42,273 bases of DNA from Clostridia bacterium (GTDB lineage: Bacteria > Bacillota > Clostridia > Oscillospirales > CAG-272), in contig JAFTPV010000009.1 of assembly GCA_017463125.1 (NCBI GenBank), positions 1 to 42,273 on the forward strand, read 5' to 3'. A model generated the notes under the pieces. It saw only the letters and a list, made by a program, of their open reading frames with translations, made no database searches and had not been told where the DNA came from. The first letter of the stretch is position 1; every line of letters begins with the position of its first letter. Position numbers and translations under genes: made by a program. Below are positions 40,487 to 42,273 of this stretch, in pieces.

Positions 40487-41257
40487 ATGTTTTTTGAGAG
40501 TCATCATTCAACCGAACAAAATTTTTTCAAAATAACGATAGCTAAAAGCAACCCCGGATTCCGACTACATATACACAAGGCCTATGAGTGCTACGCTGTA
40601 CGCGAAGGAGTTGCCGAGGTTACAGTTGACGGTGAAAAATACACGGTTGGTACGGGTGAGGCGATATTGGTCTTTCCATACCAGAGCCATGAATACAAAA
40701 CGCTGCCAAATACGCACACTTGGGTTTGTATTTTTTCTCCAGACCTTGTTGGAAGCTATAATAAGGGAATCGGCAAGGCTGTTCCGAAAAACAACAAATT
40801 CAACTTTGTGACAGACAACATTCCCACCCCTGACACCACCCTTTTACAAAAGGCTCTATGCTACAATATTTGCGGCAGCTTCGATAAATCGGCAGAATAC
40901 GTTATATCCAACCGACAAAAAGAGGAGCTGATTTCAAAAATCCTAGTCTTTATCTCAGAAAACTATAAAGGTAGCTGCACTCTGCGCGACGCTGCAGCTC
41001 ACGCAGGCTATGATTACAGCTATATTTCAAAGATATTTAAGAAAAGTACCGGTCTTACGTTTAACACCTACGTCAACAATCTGCGTATAAGTGAAGCCTG
41101 CAGACTTTTAACTCACGGAGGCGAAACGGTACAAGATATAGCCGAGCAATGCGGTTACACCTGCACGAGAACATTTCACCGCGAGTTTTTGCGCGTTATG
41201 GGCTTAACTCCGAGAGAATACGCCGCAAATGCCTTGCAAAATCCCCACAAAACCTAA
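40487..41257 (+). CDS. AraC family transcriptional regulator with cupin domain, 256 aa
   Basis: The N-terminal cupin half is visible as GFRLHIHKAYECYAVREG near residues 23-40 (metal- or ligand-binding His residues) and GEAILVFPYQSHEYKTL near 58. The C-terminal DNA-binding half has two helix-turn-helix units: LRDAAAHAGYDYSYISKIFKK and the VQDIAEQCGYTCTRTFHREF with the closing GLTPREYA. Start ATG 40487 with GAGG six bases upstream. The back-to-back promoters with the GH3 gene make it the likely regulator of that beta-glucosidase, and it may also control itself (inference). It is a different subtype from the regulator at 3091. Confidence 0.93.
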   Translation: MFFESHHSTEQNFFKITIAKSNPGFRLHIHKAYECYAVREGVAEVTVDGEKYTVGTGEAILVFPYQSHEYKTLPNTHTWVCIFSPDLVGSYNKGIGKAVPKNNKFNFVTDNIPTPDTTLLQKALCYNICGSFDKSAEYVISNRQKEELISKILVFISENYKGSCTLRDAAAHAGYDYSYISKIFKKSTGLTFNTYVNNLRISEACRLLTHGGETVQDIAEQCGYTCTRTFHREFLRVMGLTPREYAANALQNPHKT

Positions 41258-41296
41258 TTTTCGGCAATAATAATTAATAAATCTTCTAAATAGGTC

Positions 41297-41325
41297 TTGA
41301 TTTTTCTTACGAAAGAGTGTACAAT
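41297..41325 (+). promoter_or_regulatory. promoter of the aldolase gene
   Basis: TTGATT (41297-41302) and TACAAT (41320-41325), 17-bp spacer. The start codon follows at 41362. Confidence 0.8.
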
Positions 41326-41361
41326 ATATATGTTAGAAATTTAACAGCAAGGAGATAAAAA

Positions 41362-42273
41362 ATGGCACTTGTAACAACCAAAGAAATGTTCAAGAAGGCT
41401 TACGAGGGCGGTTACGCTATCGGCGCCTTCAACATTAACAATATGGAGATCATTCAGGCGATCACCGAGGCAGCGGCAGAGGAAAAATCCCCCGTTATCC
41501 TTCAGGTTTCCGCAGGAGCAAGAAAGTACGCAAAGCACGCATACCTTATGGCTCTCGCGAGAGCTGCTGTCGAGGACAGCGGAATTGATCTCGCACTTCA
41601 CCTTGATCACGGCGCAGATTTCGATATCTGTAAGTCGTGCATTGACGGTGGCTTCACCTCCGTTATGATCGACGGCTCTCACCATTCCTTCGAGGACAAT
41701 ATCGCTCTTACGAAGAAGGTAGTTGAGTATGCACACGCTCACGGCGTTGTTGTTGAGGGTGAGCTTGGTGTTCTTGCAGGCGTTGAGGATGACGTTGTTG
41801 CAGAGCATTCCTCTTACACAAGACCCGAGGAGGTTGAGGAGTTCGTATCCCGTACGGGTGTTGACTCTCTCGCTATCTCTATCGGTACATCTCACGGCGC
41901 ATACAAGTTCACCGCTAAGCAGTGCACAAGAGACGAGCGCGGCGTTCTCGTTCCTCCGCCTCTCCGCTTTGACATTCTCGAAGAGGTTGGCAAGCGCCTT
42001 CCCGGCTTCCCCATCGTTCTTCACGGTGCATCTTCCGTTGCTCCCGATTGCGTTTCTGAAATCAACGCTCTCGGCGGTAAGCTTCCCGATGCAGTTGGTA
42101 TTCCCGAAGAGCAGCTCAGACGTGCTGCAAAGATGGCTGTATGTAAGATCAACATCGACTCCGATATCCGTCTTGCTATGACCGCAGGTATCCGCCGCGT
42201 ATTCTCCGATAAGCCCGAGGCATTTGACCCCAGAGAATACCTCAAGGTTGCAAGAGAAGAGGTTAAGAAGATG
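41362..42273 (+). CDS. fba: class II fructose-1,6-bisphosphate aldolase (3' end outside window)
   Basis: The frame runs from ATG 41362 (AAGGAG 7 bases upstream) to the last base, 304 codons without a stop, nearly the full length of about 310. It cleaves fructose 1,6-bisphosphate into dihydroxyacetone phosphate and glyceraldehyde 3-phosphate with a zinc ion. Metal and substrate motifs are complete: LALHLDHGADFD near residue 76, DGSHHSFEDN near 104, VVEGELGVLAGVEDD near 130, ISIGTSHGAYK near 173 and IVLHGASSV near 215. Codon use is strongly biased as expected for an abundant glycolytic enzyme. A tagatose- or related sugar-bisphosphate activity in the same family cannot be excluded by sequence. 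Confidence 0.95.
   Translation, partial: MALVTTKEMFKKAYEGGYAIGAFNINNMEIIQAITEAAAEEKSPVILQVSAGARKYAKHAYLMALARAAVEDSGIDLALHLDHGADFDICKSCIDGGFTSVMIDGSHHSFEDNIALTKKVVEYAHAHGVVVEGELGVLAGVEDDVVAEHSSYTRPEEVEEFVSRTGVDSLAISIGTSHGAYKFTAKQCTRDERGVLVPPPLRFDILEEVGKRLPGFPIVLHGASSVAPDCVSEINALGGKLPDAVGIPEEQLRRAAKMAVCKINIDSDIRLAMTAGIRRVFSDKPEAFDPREYLKVAREEVKKM

Noticed and set aside
41341-42024. A 227-codon minus-strand frame at the end of the window
   Set aside because: The plus strand encodes a complete-looking class II aldolase here with promoter and ribosome site; the other frames are shadows.

Overview
The window looks like a chromosomal segment of an uncultured anaerobic, glycan-degrading member of the Bacillota, class Clostridia, probably from a gut or rumen. 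The support is the style of the genes (AGGAGG-type ribosome binding sites, TTGACA/TATAAT promoters almost always spaced by 17 bp, surface proteins ending in cysteine-rich repeats plus a membrane helix) and the gene content (heparinase II/III family protein, GH3 beta-glucosidase, AraC regulators, SGNH hydrolases, 2-enoate-reductase-like flavoenzyme). I cannot name a genus.

Layout. 1-950: two AT-rich accessory genes, a P-loop kinase-like C-terminus and a SAM methyltransferase. 950-2275: a tRNA island with tRNA-Ser(UGA) on the minus strand and tRNA-Leu(UAA) and initiator tRNA-Met on the plus strand. It is full of decayed partial tRNA copies and inverted repeats. 2276-3939: a NIF3-family gene behind an AraC regulator. 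3989-13993: divergent from that AraC gene, a plus-strand operon of a 50-residue peptide, two related secreted proteins, a 1532-residue surface lipoprotein and a cytoplasmic paralogue of the lipoprotein's core domain. 14013-16126: creatininase-family amidohydrolase, deoxyinosine-type DNA glycosylase and SGNH hydrolase in one operon. 16198-23755: minus-strand rsuA, tex, an Ig-like lipoprotein and a large membrane-anchored tandem SGNH protein. 23910-27977: a possible 40-residue protein with an operator-like repeat, then an operon of an enoate-reductase-like flavoenzyme and the two subunits of aconitase X. 28047-28391: tRNA-Gly with a decayed 5'-half copy between it and its promoter. 28445-36421: MATE exporter, heparinase II/III-like protein, pyruvate kinase (minus), anchored beta-helix protein, trmO. 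36422-36915: a nested inverted-repeat region. 36916-42273: asnS, GH3 beta-glucosidase divergent from a second AraC regulator, and class II fructose-bisphosphate aldolase cut by the window end.

How they fit together (inference): surface and secreted proteins bind or cut a glycan; intracellular enzymes (GH3, heparinase-like, the cytoplasmic toroid-like paralogue) finish the oligomers; AraC regulators sit divergently to the loci they probably control; sugars enter glycolysis (pyk, fba). The best candidates for something undescribed are the 4201-13946 secreted locus with its unrecognised core domain, the aconitase X plus enoate reductase operon, and the repeated arrangement promoter - decayed 5' tRNA half - intact tRNA seen at two unlinked tRNA genes. 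I saw no CRISPR array, complete insertion sequence, rRNA gene or integrase.
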